A DNA stretch of 64,000 nt from Fremontodendron californicum (GCA_030761205.1 JAULJL010000005.1:4737501-4801500); one strand, 5' to 3'; numbered from the stretch's first letter, positions 22,312 through 36,406 are shown. Program-made: numbers and translations. The notes: generated by a model not told the origin, from the sequence alone.

Positions 22312-23763
22312 AATGATGATCAAGACATAATCCCAAAGATACAAAGTAACAAAGACAGTTATAGGAACAGTATCTGTTGCTGTTTCAAGACATAATTAAT
22401 GAGTTTCTGAATTTTAACAAGCAATTTGGTAAATAAAGAAAATGAATCTCTGAGTTACAAAGAAGCTTAGAACTGCCAAAACAATGAGTTACTCGTCAAG
22501 TGTTTGGACCACGAAGAGGAAAGGAATAAAATTAACCTTACCACATTGCAAACAATAACAAGAACAGTATAAATCTATTCGTTGTCTATGGCTAAAGAAA
22601 ATAACTAACTAATGAGAGAAAAAAGAAGAAAAAGGTTGCTTTTTCTCCCACTAGTGCATGGAATCGTTTAACATTATGAGAATATCTTTAATTTCTTACT
22701 CTCTCTCTCTCTTTTTTTTTTTTTTGTTTGAAAAAAACCCATAAAAATGAAAATGCTATTTTCCCTCCACTTAATTTTTCCCTTTATTATTATTAATTTC
22801 TCATAACATTGCAATAATTTATTGGCCAAACTTCTAATTTTGATAGAATTTATTGGTCCAACTTGAAATATTTTTTATTTATAAATTGATTGATGTACCT
22901 TTGAATAGAACTATCTATGGGCTTAGTTCGGCTGGACTTGCTCTAATTTTAACATCACATTTGCTTATTTATTAATTTTTTTTATGTATATTAAAAGTTA
23001 TTTAATTATGATTAATGTAATTAATTTTTACTGATATATATGTAATTTTATAAAAAAATAAAGGTAAAAAATATTTTATTAACCAAATAAATTTATTGAT
23101 CATGTAAACAATGGGTAATTTTATTTGATCTTACATTTTTTTTTCTTTACTATTTATCCCTCATTATGTGGTAAAAGTTTTTGAGATTGTGTGTAGGGTC
23201 AAGAAGACTCAAGAAGCATTGCCGTAAGTTATAGATATTAACATTTTGTTTAAAAAGGATCAAATTTAGATCAGTCATATGAGATTATGTGCCATAGAAT
23301 ATAGACTTGGTAATTCATATATTCGTATCGTATTTGCATATTTTTTCGTATCATAATCATGTTTAAGATATTTTATATTTGTACAAATTTTGACGTGTTA
23401 ATAATTTGTGCTATATTTATTTTGGCATGTTCGTATATTCGTGTCGTGTCCGTATTTTTTTATATCTTGCTGTGTTTTGTGTCGTTTTTTAATTATATTT
23501 TCCTATCGTATTAATAGAATATACTTTAAAAAAAAAAAAATCAAACCATTAATCAAACTAAAAAACAACAATAGCAATAATATTTAATACATAACAAAGA
23601 GGGCTTACATAAGCATGGTATATAAGCAAACTCTTGACTTTTATTTTTTCTTAATTTTCCCAAAAATAAAGAGTTATTATAATGAGGGAAACAGGTCAAA
23701 CATTATTCCAAACAAATTAAAACTTAAATCCAAGTATATATGATGAAATAATATAGAGACACT
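22312..23763. other. 3' flank of GLP unit A
   Basis: No gene. Unassigned AT-rich spacer with a poly-pyrimidine run (about 22.70-22.73 kb). A segment at about 23.30-23.52 kb, rich in TTCGTGTCGTGT, is a single inverted module of the CACGAAC family. It lies between two copies of ATAGAATATA and is missing from unit D. Confidence 0.6.
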
Positions 23764-24642
23764 CTAATTGTTAGCCCACCAGAATTTTGACTGAAGATTT
23801 TTCACCACATTTTTGTCCAATTGGAAAGCCTTGACAAGAACATCGGGATTAATGGGTGGATTTGATCCAAAAACTGCATTCGCTATTGTAATGACACCAG
23901 GATTCTGGCTGCTCAAAGCAGCAAAAGCAACAGCATTGGTTTTCCCCACATTGAACTGGAAGTGAATGAGACCAATTGGGAAAACAAATACATCTCCGGG
24001 GTATAGGATTTTTGTGATGAGACGATTATCGGTGTTGGATGTAACAAAGCCAACGTAGAGTGTGCCCTCCGCAACGACTAGGATTTCCGTGGCACGAGGG
24101 TGAGTGTGAGGAGGGTTTAGGCCACCATTTGGTGCATAGTCAATTCGAACCAATGAGATGCCAAGAGTGTTAAGCCCTGGTATTTGGGCAACATTGACTG
24201 GAGTTACAGTTGATCCCACTGGATTTGATGTGTTTCTGGGGATGTTGAGCCCTGAATAGAAGAAATCTTTTGCTTTGGCAAGCTTTGGGTCCTTGCAGAA
24301 CTTCCCATTAACAAACACTGCATATATATAAAAAGAGATTAATAAGAAATATGTTATTTTCATATTATGTCACGCAAAGATTGGAGCTAGATTGTTTCAG
24401 TCTTTCAGATAGTTCTCTTGCCTAGAAACTTTGCTACTTGCTGAGTTGCTTTATTTTAGTCACATATTTGAAGCACAAACAAGTTTAAGAATATAACAGA
24501 GAAAACAAAACATACCAGCATCCTTGGGGTCATTGATGGCTACGCAGAAGTCCTGGAGAGGGCTAGGATCAGATGCATAGGCAAATGGGGAAGCCAGAGC
24601 CAAGAGAGAAAATGCTAGGAGTAGGAAATGAGCACTTTTCAT
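23764..24642 (-). CDS. GLP: Germin-like protein, unit A copy
   Basis: Exons 24516-24642 and 23764-24317, with a 198-bp GT-AG intron in phase 1, encode a 226-residue precursor. The signal peptide is about residues 1-23 (MKSAHFLLLAFSLLALA and on), then SDPSPLQDF. Cys33 and Cys50, the NTS sequon at 71, His113, His115, Glu120 (HTHPRATE) and His161 (GLIHFQ) are all present. Hallmarks against the old genes are DPKDA in exon 1, YAPNGG before motif 1, ILYPGD, AALSSQ and the FWWANN end. The product appears identical in units A-D. Expected to be a secreted, oligomeric, Mn-type cupin of the cell wall, with superoxide dismutase or other oxidase activity possible but not shown. Apparent N-terminal extensions in the exon-2 frame are intron. 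Confidence 0.96.
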
Positions 24643-24725
24643 TGTGATAATGTAATTTTCTAGCTTAAAATTTTTCTAAGTTTGATTGCTTTGGAAGGGA
24701 TGAGAAACTTTCTGGAGAACATGGC

Positions 24726-24733
24726 TATTTATA
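24726..24733 (-). promoter_or_regulatory. TATA box of GLP unit A
   Basis: TATAAATA on the minus strand, 84 bp upstream of the ATG, followed by the shared purine-rich leader. Confidence 0.85.
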
Positions 24734-25199
24734 GATTGGAGTCTTTGAACTATTCTATGTTCTTTTTTTCATTTTCAGGGAGCAAATGAAAGACTTGCCA
24801 AGTCTGCTGCATTTTTATTCTTCCTTTTAAATTTCTGATGAATTGTTCTTCAACAACTACCATGTCTCTTCATCATCGAATTCCCACTTCCTATGCTGAC
24901 ATCAGTAGTTTTTTCAAGGAAGTAGTCATTTCTGTCACTCAATTATTTCCTTTCTAGTACTTAATACAAGTCTTGATCCATTCTTATGTTGACTTTAGCA
25001 CAAATCCAAGGTTGCTAAGGCTGCGGGCAGGCAGTCCATGCTATATAAGATACAAGTAAAATAATGTTAACAATAGTGCTTGTTGAAACATTTTTGCCAT
25101 TTGGCAGTGTATTTAAACATAAAATATTGCTAGCAGCTGGGCAGGTTCCGTATAGATGCCTCTTCTCATTCAAATATAAAATTTCGCATTTGTTTAGTT
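24734..25199. other. Upstream region of GLP unit A
   Basis: Presumed promoter region, about 0.45 kb between the TATA box and the CACGAAC-type array. It is nearly identical in units B, C and D, although non-coding. No other gene. Confidence 0.55.
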
Positions 25200-26300
25200 G
25201 CTTGAAAATTAATTTATATAAAGTGTTAAAATTTATATAAATTTATAAAATTATTAATGTGTAAAAATTTATATAAATTTATAATATTTTGAAAATACAA
25301 AAAAATAACACGAACATGTCACGAACACATAATTTTTTCTTTAAATTAAATTACTATGACAAATTATGCAAAGTATGTCATGATCTGAGACACGACACGA
25401 ATACACAAATTTTTTTCTAAATTGAATCACAATAACAAATTATGTAAAAAATGAGATGAATTGAGACATGATACGAACACAACATAGGAAAAGTAATTAA
25501 AACACAGTACGAAAAATAACATGAACACGACACAAATACATGAACGTGTAAAAATATACATAAAACAAATTGTTAACGTGTAAAATTTTGTTTAATTTTA
25601 TAATATTTTATATAAATGATTAAAGTGTAAAAATTTATATAAATTTATAATATTTTGGAAACATAAAAAAATAACACGAACACGTCTTGAACACACAATT
25701 TTTTCTCAAGATTGAATCACTATGACAAATGATGTAAAATATGAGATAAACATGAACGTGTAAAAATATATATAAAACGAATTATTAACGTGTAAAAACT
25801 TATATAAATTTATAATACTTTTTATAAATTATTAACGTGTAAAAGTTTATATAAATTTATAATATTTTGAAAACACAAAAATAATACGAACACGTCTTCA
25901 ACACACAAATTTTTCTCTAAATTTTATCACTATGACAAATGATGTAAAATATGAGTTGAATTGAGACACGACACAAATATAAAGCAAAATAATTAAAACA
26001 CAAAACGAAAAATAACATGAACACAACACGAATATACGAATGTGTAAAAATATACATAAAATAAATTTTTAATGTGTAAAAATTTATATAAATTTATAAT
26101 AATTTATATATAAAAAAAGCACAAACAGTCAAACACACAATTTTTTCCCTCTTTCCTTTTTTTTTTTCTTTCTCTCTCATTTCCTTTCTTTCACTTTTTT
26201 TATTTCCACCAACCGAAAAAAAAAGAAGTAAATAGGGTGAACAGTAGCAGGTGACGTGGACACTTTCATTGACCTTGAAAACATCCAAAATTTATATATA
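25200..26300 (+). repeat. CACGAAC-type array, unit A
   Basis: Degenerate AT-rich units with AACACGACACGAA, GTGTAAAAATTTATATAAAT and AATCACTATGACAAAT. It ends in a pyrimidine tract (26.15-26.21 kb) and a GTGACGTGGACACT block, whose complement GTCCACGTC is shared with the other arrays. Confidence 0.85.
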
Positions 26301-27835
26301 AGATTGTTATAAAAATTGTATCAAATGCCACCAAAATTACTTTAAATGTTATCAAAATCATATCAAAGGTTATCAAAATGACAAAATTATATTAAAGCCT
26401 ATCAAAATCATATCAAAAGTTAACAAAATTACATCAAGGTTATCAAAATCATATCAAAGGTTAATAGAATCATATCGAAAGTTAGAAAAATTATATCAGA
26501 TGTTAATAAAATTATTTCAAAGGTTATCAAAAGTATATCCAAGGTTATCAAAATGACAAAATTATATTAAAAACAATCAAAATCATATAGAAGGTTACTA
26601 AAATCATATCGAAAGTTATCAAAATTATTTTAAAAGTTATCACGTTCATATTAAAGATTGTCAAAATTATATTAAATATTACCAAAATTATATCAAACGT
26701 TATCAAAATTGTATCAAAAGCTACCAAAAGTACATCAAAAGTTATCACAATCATATCAAAAGTTATCAAAATGACAAAATCATATTAAAGGTTAACAAAA
26801 TTATATCAAAGGTTATCAAAATTACATCAAAGGCTATCAAAATTACATTAAAGGCTACCAAAATCATATCGAACGTTAACAAAATTATATAAAGGTTATT
26901 AAAATTATATCAAAAGTTATCAAAATAACAATCATATTAAGACTATCAAAATTATAGAAGGTTATTGAAGGTTACCAAAATTAGTTCAAAGGTTACCAAA
27001 ATTATATCTAAAATTACCAAAACAATTACAAAGGTTATCAAAATTTATCAAAACTATATTAAAGGTTACCAAATCTATTACAAATGTTATCAAAATTATA
27101 TCAAAAAAGTTATCAAAATTATATTAAAGAGTATCAAAATTATATAAAAAATTATTAAAAAGTTACCAAATCATATTATCAAAACCAAAATTAAACCAAA
27201 GGTTAACAAAATTATATAAAAGGTTATCAAAATTATATTAAAAGTTGTCAAAATTATATTAAAGGTTACCAAAAGTATATAAAAGGTTACCAAATTTATA
27301 TAAAAAAATTATCAAAATCATATCAACGACTGTCAAAATTATATTAAAGGTTACCAAAAGTATATAAAAGGTTACCAAATTTACATAAAAAATTATCAAA
27401 ATCATATCAACGACTATCAAAATAATATCAAAAGTTATCAAAATTATTTCAAAGGTTATCAACATTATATCCAAGGTTACCAAAATTATATGAAAATGAA
27501 AGGTTATCAAAATCATATCAAAGGTTAACAAAATTATATCCAAGGTTGTCAAAATTATATTAAAGGTTATCAAAATTATATAAAAAATTACCAAAGCTAT
27601 ATTATATGCTTTCAAAATTATATCAAATATTATTAAAATTATATAAAAAATATCAAGATTATATCAAAGGTTATCAAAACCAAAATTTTTATCAAAGGTT
27701 AACAAAATCATATCAAAGGTTATCAAAATTTTTATAAAATGTTATCAAAATTATATCAAGGGTTACCAAAGTTATATCAAGCGTTACCCAAGTTATATCA
27801 AAAGTTATCAAAATCATATCAAATGTTATATTATA
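26300..27835. repeat. 21-bp minisatellite, unit A
   Basis: About 1.5 kb of degenerate tandem units close to GGTTATCAAAATTATATCAAA. Because 21 is a multiple of 3, the minus strand stays open and reads a seven-residue pattern (ITFDIIL) that looks like a protein but has no other gene features. Confidence 0.93.
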
Positions 27836-29365
27836 TTATATAAAATGTTATGTATTTATTGTTACTTATTATATATTTACGTCAAAATCATTTATGTCTA
27901 ATCTTAATGATGATCAAGACATAATCCCAAAGATACAAAGTAACAAAGACAGTTATAGGAACAGTATCTGTTGCTGTTTCAAGACATAATTAATGAGTTT
28001 CTGAATTTTAACAAGCAATTTGGTAAATAAAGAAAATGAATCTCTGAGTTACAAAGAAGCTTAGAACTGCCAAAACAATGAGTTACTCGTCAAGTGTTTG
28101 GACCACGAAGAGGAAAGGAATAAAATTAACCTTACCACATTGCAAACAATAACAAGAACAGTATAAATCTATTCGTTGTCTATGGCTAAAGAAAATAACT
28201 AACTAATGAGAGAAAAAAGAAGAAAAAGGTTGCTTTTTCTCCCACTAGTGCATGGAATCGTTTAACATTATGAGAATATCTTTAATTTCTTACTCTCTCT
28301 CTCTCTTTTTTTTTTTTTTTTTGTTTGAAAAAAACCCATAAAAATGAAAATGCTATTTTCCCTCCACTTAATTTGTCCCTTTATTATTATTAATTTCTCA
28401 TAACATTGCAATAATTTATTGGCCAAACTTCTAATTTTGATAGAATTTATTGGTCCAACTTGAAATATTCTTTATTTATAAATTGATTGATGTACCTTTG
28501 AATAGAACTATCTATGGGCTTAGTTCGGCTGGACTTGCTCTAATTTTAACATCACATTTGCTTATTTATTAATTTTTTATGTATATTAAAAGTTATTTAA
28601 TTATGATTAATGTAATTAATTTTTACTGATATATATATGTAATTTTATAAAAAAATAAAGGTAAAAAATATTTTATTAACCAAATAAATTTATTGATCAT
28701 GTAAACAATGGGTAATTTTATTTGATCTTACATTTTTTTTCTTTACTATTTATCCCTCATTATGTGGTAAAAGTTTTTGAGATTGTGTGTAGGGTCAAGA
28801 AGACTCAAGAAGCATTGCCGTAAGTTATAGATATTAACATTTTGTTTAAAAAGGATCAAATTTAGATCAGTCATATGAGATTATGTGCCATAGAATATAG
28901 ACTTGGTAATTCATGTATTCGTATCGTATTTGCATATTTTTTCGTATCATAATCATGTTTAAGATATTTTATATTTGTACAAATTTTGACGTGTTAATAA
29001 TTTGTGCTATATTTATTTTGGCATGTTCGTATATTCGTGTCGTGTCCGTATTTTTTTATATCTTGCTGTGTTTTGTGTCGTTTTTTAATTATATTTCCCT
29101 ATCGTATTAATAGAATATACTTTAAAAAAAAAAAAAAACAAATCAAACCATTAATCAAACTAAAAAACAACAATAGCAATAATATTTAATACTTAACAAA
29201 GAGGGCTTACATAAGCATGGTATATAAGCAAACTCTTGACTTTTATTTTTTCTTAATTTTCCCAAAAATAAAGAGTTATTATAATGAGGGAAACAGGTCA
29301 AACATTATTCCAAACAAATTAAAACTTAAATCCAAGTATATATGATGAAATAATATAGAGACACT

Positions 29366-30244
29366 CTAATTGTTAGCCCACCAGAATTTTGACTGAAGAT
29401 TTTTCACCACATTTTTGTCCAATTGGAAAGCCTTGACAAGAACATCGGGATTAATGGGTGGATTTGATCCAAAAACTGCATTCGCTATTGTAATGACACC
29501 AGGATTCTGGCTGCTCAAAGCAGCAAAAGCAACAGCATTGGTTTTCCCCACATTGAACTGGAAGTGAATGAGACCAATTGGGAAAACAAATACATCTCCG
29601 GGGTATAGGATTTTTGTGATGAGACGATTATCGGTGTTGGATGTAACAAAGCCAACGTAGAGTGTGCCCTCCGCAACGACTAGGATTTCCGTGGCACGAG
29701 GGTGAGTGTGAGGAGGGTTTAGGCCACCATTTGGTGCATAGTCAATTCGAACCAATGAGATGCCAAGAGTGTTAAGCCCTGGTATTTGGGCAACATTGAC
29801 TGGAGTTACAGTTGATCCCACTGGATTTGATGTGTTTCTGGGGATGTTGAGCCCTGAATAGAAGAAATCTTTTGCTTTGGCAAGCTTTGGGTCCTTGCAG
29901 AACTTCCCATTAACAAACACTGCATATATATAAAAAGAGATTAATAAAAAATATGTTATTTGCATATTATGCCACGCAAAGATTGGAGCTAGATTGTTTC
30001 AGTCTTTCAGATAGTTCTCTTGCCTAGAAACTTTGCTACTTGCTGAGTTGCTTTATTTTAGTCACATATTTGAAGCACAAACAAGTTTAAGAATATAACA
30101 GAGAAAACAAAACATACCAGCATCCTTGGGGTCATTGATGGCTACGCAGAAGTCCTGGAGAGGGCTAGGATCAGATGCATAGGCAAATGGGGAAGCCAGA
30201 GCCAAGAGAGAAAATGCTAGGAGTAGGAAATGAGCACTTTTCAT
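29366..30244 (-). CDS. GLP: Germin-like protein, unit B copy
   Basis: Exons 30118-30244 and 29366-29919 with a 198-bp GT-AG intron. The 226-residue product appears identical to that of unit A, including signal peptide, Cys33/Cys50, sequon at 71 and the ligands His113, His115, Glu120 and His161. Intron differences from unit A are a few bases near the acceptor-distal part. Promoter and leader are also the same, so it is expected to be expressed like unit A. No disabling change is visible. Confidence 0.96.
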
Positions 30245-30327
30245 TGTGATAATGTAATTTTCTAGCTTAAAATTTTTCTAAGTTTGATTGCTTTGGAAGG
30301 GATGAGAAACTTTCTGGAGAACATGGC

Positions 30328-30335
30328 TATTTATA
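30328..30335 (-). promoter_or_regulatory. TATA box of GLP unit B
   Basis: TATAAATA on the minus strand, 84 bp upstream of the ATG, identical context to unit A. Confidence 0.85.
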
Positions 30336-30801
30336 GATTGGAGTCTTTGAACTATTCTATGTTCTTTTTTTCATTTTCAGGGAGCAAATGAAAGACTTGC
30401 CAAGTCTGCTGCATTTTTATTCTTCCTTTTAAATTTCTGATGAATTGTTCTTCAACAACTACCATGTCTCTTCATCATCGAATTCCCACTTCCTATGCTG
30501 ACATCAGTAGTTTTTTCAAGGAAGTAGTCATTTCTGTCACTCAATTATTTCCTTTCTAGTACTTAATACAAGTCTTGATCCATTCTTATGTTGACTTTAG
30601 CACAAATCCAAGGTTGCTAAGGCTGCGGGCAGGCAGTCCATGCTATATAAGATACAAGTAAAATAATGTTAACAATAGTGCTTGTTGAAACATTTTTGCC
30701 ATTTGGCAGTGTATTTAAACATAAAATATTGCTAGCAGCTGGGCAGGTTCCGTATAGATGCCTCTTCTCATTCAAATATAAAATTTCGCATTTGTTTAGT
30801 T

Positions 30802-31905
30802 GCTTGAAAATTAATTTATATAAAGTGTTAAAATTTATATAAATTTATAAAATTATTAATGTGTAAAAATTTATATAAATTTATAATATTTTGAAAATAC
30901 AAAAAAATAACACGAACATGTCACGAACACATAATTTTTTCTTTAAATTAAATTACTATGACAAATTATGCAAAGTATGTCATGATCTGAGACACGACAC
31001 GAATACACAAATTTTTTTCTAAATTGAATCACAATAACAAATTATGTAAAAAATGAGATGAATTGAGACATGATACGAACACAACATAGGAAAAGTAATT
31101 AAAACACAGTACGAAAAATAACATGAACACGACACAAATACATGAACGTGTAAAAATATACATAAAACAAATTGTTAACGTGTAAAATTTTGTTTAATTT
31201 TATAATATTTTATATAAATGATTAAAGTGTAAAAATTTATATAAATTTATAATATTTTGGAAACATAAAAAAATAACACGAACACGTCTTGAACACACAA
31301 TTTTTTCTCAAGATTGAATCACTATGACAAATGATGTAAAATATGAGATAAACATGAACGTGTAAAAATATATATAAAACGAATTATTAACGTGTAAAAA
31401 CTTATATAAATTTATAATACTTTTTATAAATTATTAACGTGTAAAAGTTTATATAAATTTATAATATTTTGAAAACACAAAAATAATACGAACACGTCTT
31501 CAACACACAAATTTTTCTCTAAATTTTATCACTATGACAAATGATGTAAAATATGAGTTGAATTGAGACACGACACAAATATAAAGCAAAATAATTAAAA
31601 CACAAAACGAAAAATAACATGAACACAACACGAATACACGAATGTGTAAAAATATACATAAAATAAATTATTAATGTGTAAAAATTTATATAAATTTATA
31701 ATAATTTATATATAAAAAAAGCACAAACAGTCAAACACACAATTTTTTCCCTCTTTCCTTTTTTTTTTCTTTCTCTCTCCTTTCCTTTCTTTCACTTTTT
31801 TTATTTCCACCAACCGAAAAAAAAAAAAAAGAAGTAAATAGGGTGAACAGTAGCAGGTGACGTGGACACTCTCATTGACCTTGAAAACATCCAAAATTTA
31901 TATAT
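30802..31905 (+). repeat. CACGAAC-type array, unit B
   Basis: Near-identical copy of the unit A array, ending in a pyrimidine tract and the GTGACGTGGACACT block. The poly-A run at about 31.82 kb is longer than in unit A. Confidence 0.85.
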
Positions 31906-33441
31906 AAGATTGTTATAAAAATTGTATCAAATGCCACCAAAATTACTTTAAATGTTATCAAAATCATATCAAAGGTTATCAAAATGACAAAATTATATTA
32001 AAGCCTATCAAAATCATATCAAAAGTTAACAAAATTACATCAAGGTTATCAAAATCATATCAAAGGTTAATAGAATCATATCGAAAGTTAGAAAAATTAT
32101 ATCAGATGTTAATAAAATTATTTCAAAGGTTATCAAAAGTATATCCAAGGTTATCAAAATGACAAAATTATATTAAAAACAATCAAAATCATATAGAAGG
32201 TTACTAAAATCATATCGAAAGTTATCAAAATTATTTTAAAAGTTATCACGTTCATATTAAAGATTGTCAAAATTATATTAAATATTACCAAAATTATATC
32301 AAACGTTATCAAAATTGTATCAAAAGCTACCAAAAGTACATCAAAAGTTATCACAATCATATCAAAAGTTATCAAAATGACAAAATCATATTAAAGGTTA
32401 ACAAAATTATATCAAAGGTTATCAAAATTACATCAAAGGCTATCAAAATTACATTAAAGGCTACCAAAATCATATCGAACGTTAACAAAATTATATAAAG
32501 GTTATTAAAATTATATCAAAAGTTATCAAAATAACAATCATATTAAGACTATCAAAATTATAGAAGGTTATTGAAGGTTACCAAAATTAGTTCAAAGGTT
32601 ACCAAAATTATATCTAAAATTACCAAAACAATTACAAAGGTTATCAAAATTTATCAAAACTATATTAAAGGTTACCAAATCTATTACAAATGTTATCAAA
32701 ATTATATCAAAAAAGTTATCAAAATTATATTAAAGAGTATCAAAATTATATAAAAAATTATTAAAAAGTTACCAAATCATATTATCAAAACCAAAATTAA
32801 ACCAAAGGTTAACAAAATTATATAAAAGGTTATCAAAATTATATTAAAAGTTGTCAAAATTATATTAAAGGTTACCAAAAGTATATAAAAGGTTACCAAA
32901 TTTATATAAAAAAATTATCAAAATCATATCAACGACTGTCAAAATTATATTAAAGGTTACCAAAAGTATATAAAAGGTTACCAAATTTACATAAAAAATT
33001 ATCAAAATCATATCAACGACTATCAAAATAATATCAAAAGTTATCAAAATTATTTCAAAGGTTATCAACATTATATCCAAGGTTACCAAAATTATATGAA
33101 AATGAAAGGTTATCAAAATCATATCAAAGGTTAACAAAATTATATCCAAGGTTGTCAAAATTATATTAAAGGTTATCAAAATTATATAAAAAATTACCAA
33201 AGCTATATTATATGCTTTCAAAATTATATCAAATATTATTAAAATTATATAAAAAATATCAAGATTATATCAAAGGTTATCAAAACCAAAATTTTTATCA
33301 AAGGTTAACAAAATCATATCAAAGGTTATCAAAATTTTTATAAAATGTTATCAAAATTATATCAAGGGTTACCAAAGTTATATCAAGCGTTACCCAAGTT
33401 ATATCAAAAGTTATCAAAATCATATCAAATGTTATATTATA
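31906..33441. repeat. 21-bp minisatellite, unit B
   Basis: Near-identical copy of the unit A minisatellite. The long minus-strand open frames in it are period-7 artefacts. Confidence 0.93.
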
Positions 33442-34970
33442 TTATATAAAATGTTATGTATTTATTGTTACTTATTATATATTTACGTCAAAATCATTTA
33501 TGTCTAATCTTAATGATGATCAAGACATAATCCCAAAGATACAAAGTAACAAAGACAGTTATAGGAACAGTATCTGTTGCTGTTTCAAGACATAATTAAT
33601 GAGTTTCTGAATTTTAACAAGCAATTTGGTAAATAAAGAAAATGAATCTCTGAGTTACAAAGAAGCTTAGAACTGCCAAAACAATGAGTTACTCGTCAAG
33701 TGTTTGGACCACGAAGAGGAAAGGAATAAAATTAACCTTACCACATTGCAAACAATAACAAGAACAGTATAAATCTATTCGTTGTCTATGGCTAAAGAAA
33801 ATAACTAACTAATGAGAGAAAAAAGAAGAAAAAGGTTGCTTTTTCTCCCACTAGTGCATGGAATCGTTTAACATTATGAGAATATCTTTAATTTCTTACT
33901 CTCTCTCTCTCTTTTTTTTTTTTTTTGTTTGAAAAAAACCCATAAAAATGAAAATGCTATTTTCCCTCCACTTAATTTGTCCCTTTATTATTATTAATTT
34001 CTCATAACATTGCAATAATTTATTGGCCAAACTTCTAATTTTGATAGAATTTATTGGTCCAACTTGAAATATTCTTTATTTATAAATTGATTGATGTACC
34101 TTTGAATAGAACTATCTATGGGCTTAGTTCGGCTGGACTTGCTCTAATTTTAACATCACATTTGCTTATTTATTAATTTTTTATGTATATTAAAAGTTAT
34201 TTAATTATGATTAATGTAATTAATTTTTACTGATATATATATGTAATTTTATAAAAAAATAAAGGTAAAAAATATTTTATTAACCAAATAAATTTATTGA
34301 TCATGTAAACAATGGGTAATTTTATTTGATCTTACATTTTTTTTCTTTACTATTTATCCCTCATTATGTGGTAAAAGTTTTTGAGATTGTGTGTAGGGTC
34401 AAGAAGACTCAAGAAGCATTGCCGTAAGTTATAGATATTAACATTTTGTTTAAAAAGGATCAAATTTAGATCAGTCATATGAGATTATGTGCCATAGAAT
34501 ATAGACTTGGCAATTCATGTATTCGTATCGTATTTGCATATTTTTTCGTATCATAATCATGTTTAAGATATTTTATATTTGTACAAATTTTGACGTGTTA
34601 ATAATTTGTGCTATATTTATTTTGGCATGTTCGTATATTCGTGTCGTGTCCGTATTTTTTTATATCTTGCTGTGTTTTGTGTCGTTTTTTAATTATATTT
34701 CCCTATCGTATTAATAGAATATACTTTAAAAAAAAAAAAAAAACAAATCAAACCATTAATCAAACTAAAAAACAACAATAGCAATAATATTTAATACTTA
34801 ACAAAGAGGGCTTACATAAGCATGGTATATAAGCAAACTCTTGACTTTTATTTTTTCTTAATTTTCCCAAAAATAAAGAGTTATTATAATGAGGGAAACA
34901 GGTCAAACATTATTCCAAACAAATTAAAACTTAAATCCAAGTATATATGATGAAATAATATAGAGACACT

Positions 34971-35849
34971 CTAATTGTTAGCCCACCAGAATTTTGACTG
35001 AAGATTTTTCACCACATTTTTGTCCAATTGGAAAGCCTTGACAAGAACATCGGGATTAATGGGTGGATTTGATCCAAAAACTGCATTCGCTATTGTAATG
35101 ACACCAGGATTCTGGCTGCTCAAAGCAGCAAAAGCAACAGCATTGGTTTTCCCCACATTGAACTGGAAGTGAATGAGACCAATTGGGAAAACAAATACAT
35201 CTCCGGGGTATAGGATTTTTGTGATGAGACGATTATCGGTGTTGGATGTAACAAAGCCAACGTAGAGTGTGCCCTCCGCAACGACTAGGATTTCCGTGGC
35301 ACGAGGGTGAGTGTGAGGAGGGTTTAGGCCACCATTTGGTGCATAGTCAATTCGAACCAATGAGATGCCAAGAGTGTTAAGCCCTGGTATTTGGGCAACA
35401 TTGACTGGAGTTACAGTTGATCCCACTGGATTTGATGTGTTTCTGGGGATGTTGAGCCCTGAATAGAAGAAATCTTTTGCTTTGGCAAGCTTTGGGTCCT
35501 TGCAGAACTTCCCATTAACAAACACTGCATATATATAAAAAGAGATTAATAAAAAATATGTTATTTGCATATTATGCCACGCAAAGATTGGAGCTAGATT
35601 GTTTCAGTCTTTCAGATAGTTCTCTTGCCTAGAAACTTTGCTACTTGCTGAGTTGCTTTATTTTAGTCACATATTTGAAGCACAAACAAGTTTAAGAATA
35701 TAACAGAGAAAACAAAACATACCAGCATCCTTGGGGTCATTGATGGCTACGCAGAAGTCCTGGAGAGGGCTAGGATCAGATGCATAGGCAAATGGGGAAG
35801 CCAGAGCCAAGAGAGAAAATGCTAGGAGTAGGAAATGAGCACTTTTCAT
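34971..35849 (-). CDS. GLP: Germin-like protein, unit C copy
   Basis: Exons 35723-35849 and 34971-35524 with a 198-bp GT-AG intron. The 226-residue precursor appears identical to those of units A, B and D, with signal peptide, paired cysteines, sequon and the four metal ligands kept. Promoter, leader and intron match unit B. It is the copy nearest the MULE, whose left end lies about 3.5 kb upstream of this ATG, beyond the repeat arrays. Confidence 0.96.
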
Positions 35850-35932
35850 TGTGATAATGTAATTTTCTAGCTTAAAATTTTTCTAAGTTTGATTGCTTTG
35901 GAAGGGATGAGAAACTTTCTGGAGAACATGGC

Positions 35933-35940
35933 TATTTATA
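35933..35940 (-). promoter_or_regulatory. TATA box of GLP unit C
   Basis: TATAAATA on the minus strand, 84 bp upstream of the ATG. Confidence 0.85.
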
Positions 35941-36406
35941 GATTGGAGTCTTTGAACTATTCTATGTTCTTTTTTTCATTTTCAGGGAGCAAATGAAAGA
36001 CTTGCCAAGTCTGCTGCATTTTTATTCTTCCTTTTAAATTTCTGATGAATTGTTCTTCAACAACTACCATGTCTCTTCATCATCGAATTCCCACTTCCTA
36101 TGCTGACATCAGTAGTTTTTTCAAGGAAGTAGTCATTTCTGTCACTCAATTATTTCCTTTCTAGTACTTAATACAAGTCTTGATCCATTCTTATGTTGAC
36201 TTTAGCACAAATCCAAGGTTGCTAAGGCTGCGGGCAGGCAGTCCATGCTATATAAGATACAAGTAAAATAATGTTAACAATAGTGCTTGTTGAAACATTT
36301 TTGCCATTTGGCAGTGTATTTAAACATAAAATATTGCTAGCAGCTGGGCAGGTTCCGTATAGATGCCTCTTCTCATTCAAATATAAAATTTCGCATTTGT
36401 TTAGTT

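Larger units (their letters stand above)
22312..27905. repeat. 5.6-kb tandem unit A
   Basis: First of three head-to-tail units. Contents left to right: GLP 3' flank with a short CACGAAC-type segment (about 23.3-23.5 kb), the GLP gene at 23764-24642, its promoter, a CACGAAC-type array (about 25.2-26.3 kb) and a 21-bp minisatellite (about 26.3-27.8 kb). The junction to unit B is CTAATCTTA joined to ATGATGATCAAG, with about 1 bp of microhomology. Confidence 0.95.
27906..33511. repeat. 5.6-kb tandem unit B
   Basis: Second unit, same order as unit A, with only scattered substitutions and homopolymer length changes. B and C share several variants against A (for example the AATTTGTCCC segment and one exon-adjacent intron base), so B and C are the most recent pair. 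The 3' flank 27906-29365 holds no gene. Confidence 0.95.

Noticed and set aside
27259..27615. 118-codon minus-strand frame with repeating ITFDIIL pattern (also at 32865, 38469, 57507 and shorter ones at 26548, 32154, 37758, 56819, 58335)
   Set aside because: It is a translation of the 21-bp minisatellite; there is no domain, promoter or termination context, and all frames follow the repeat period.
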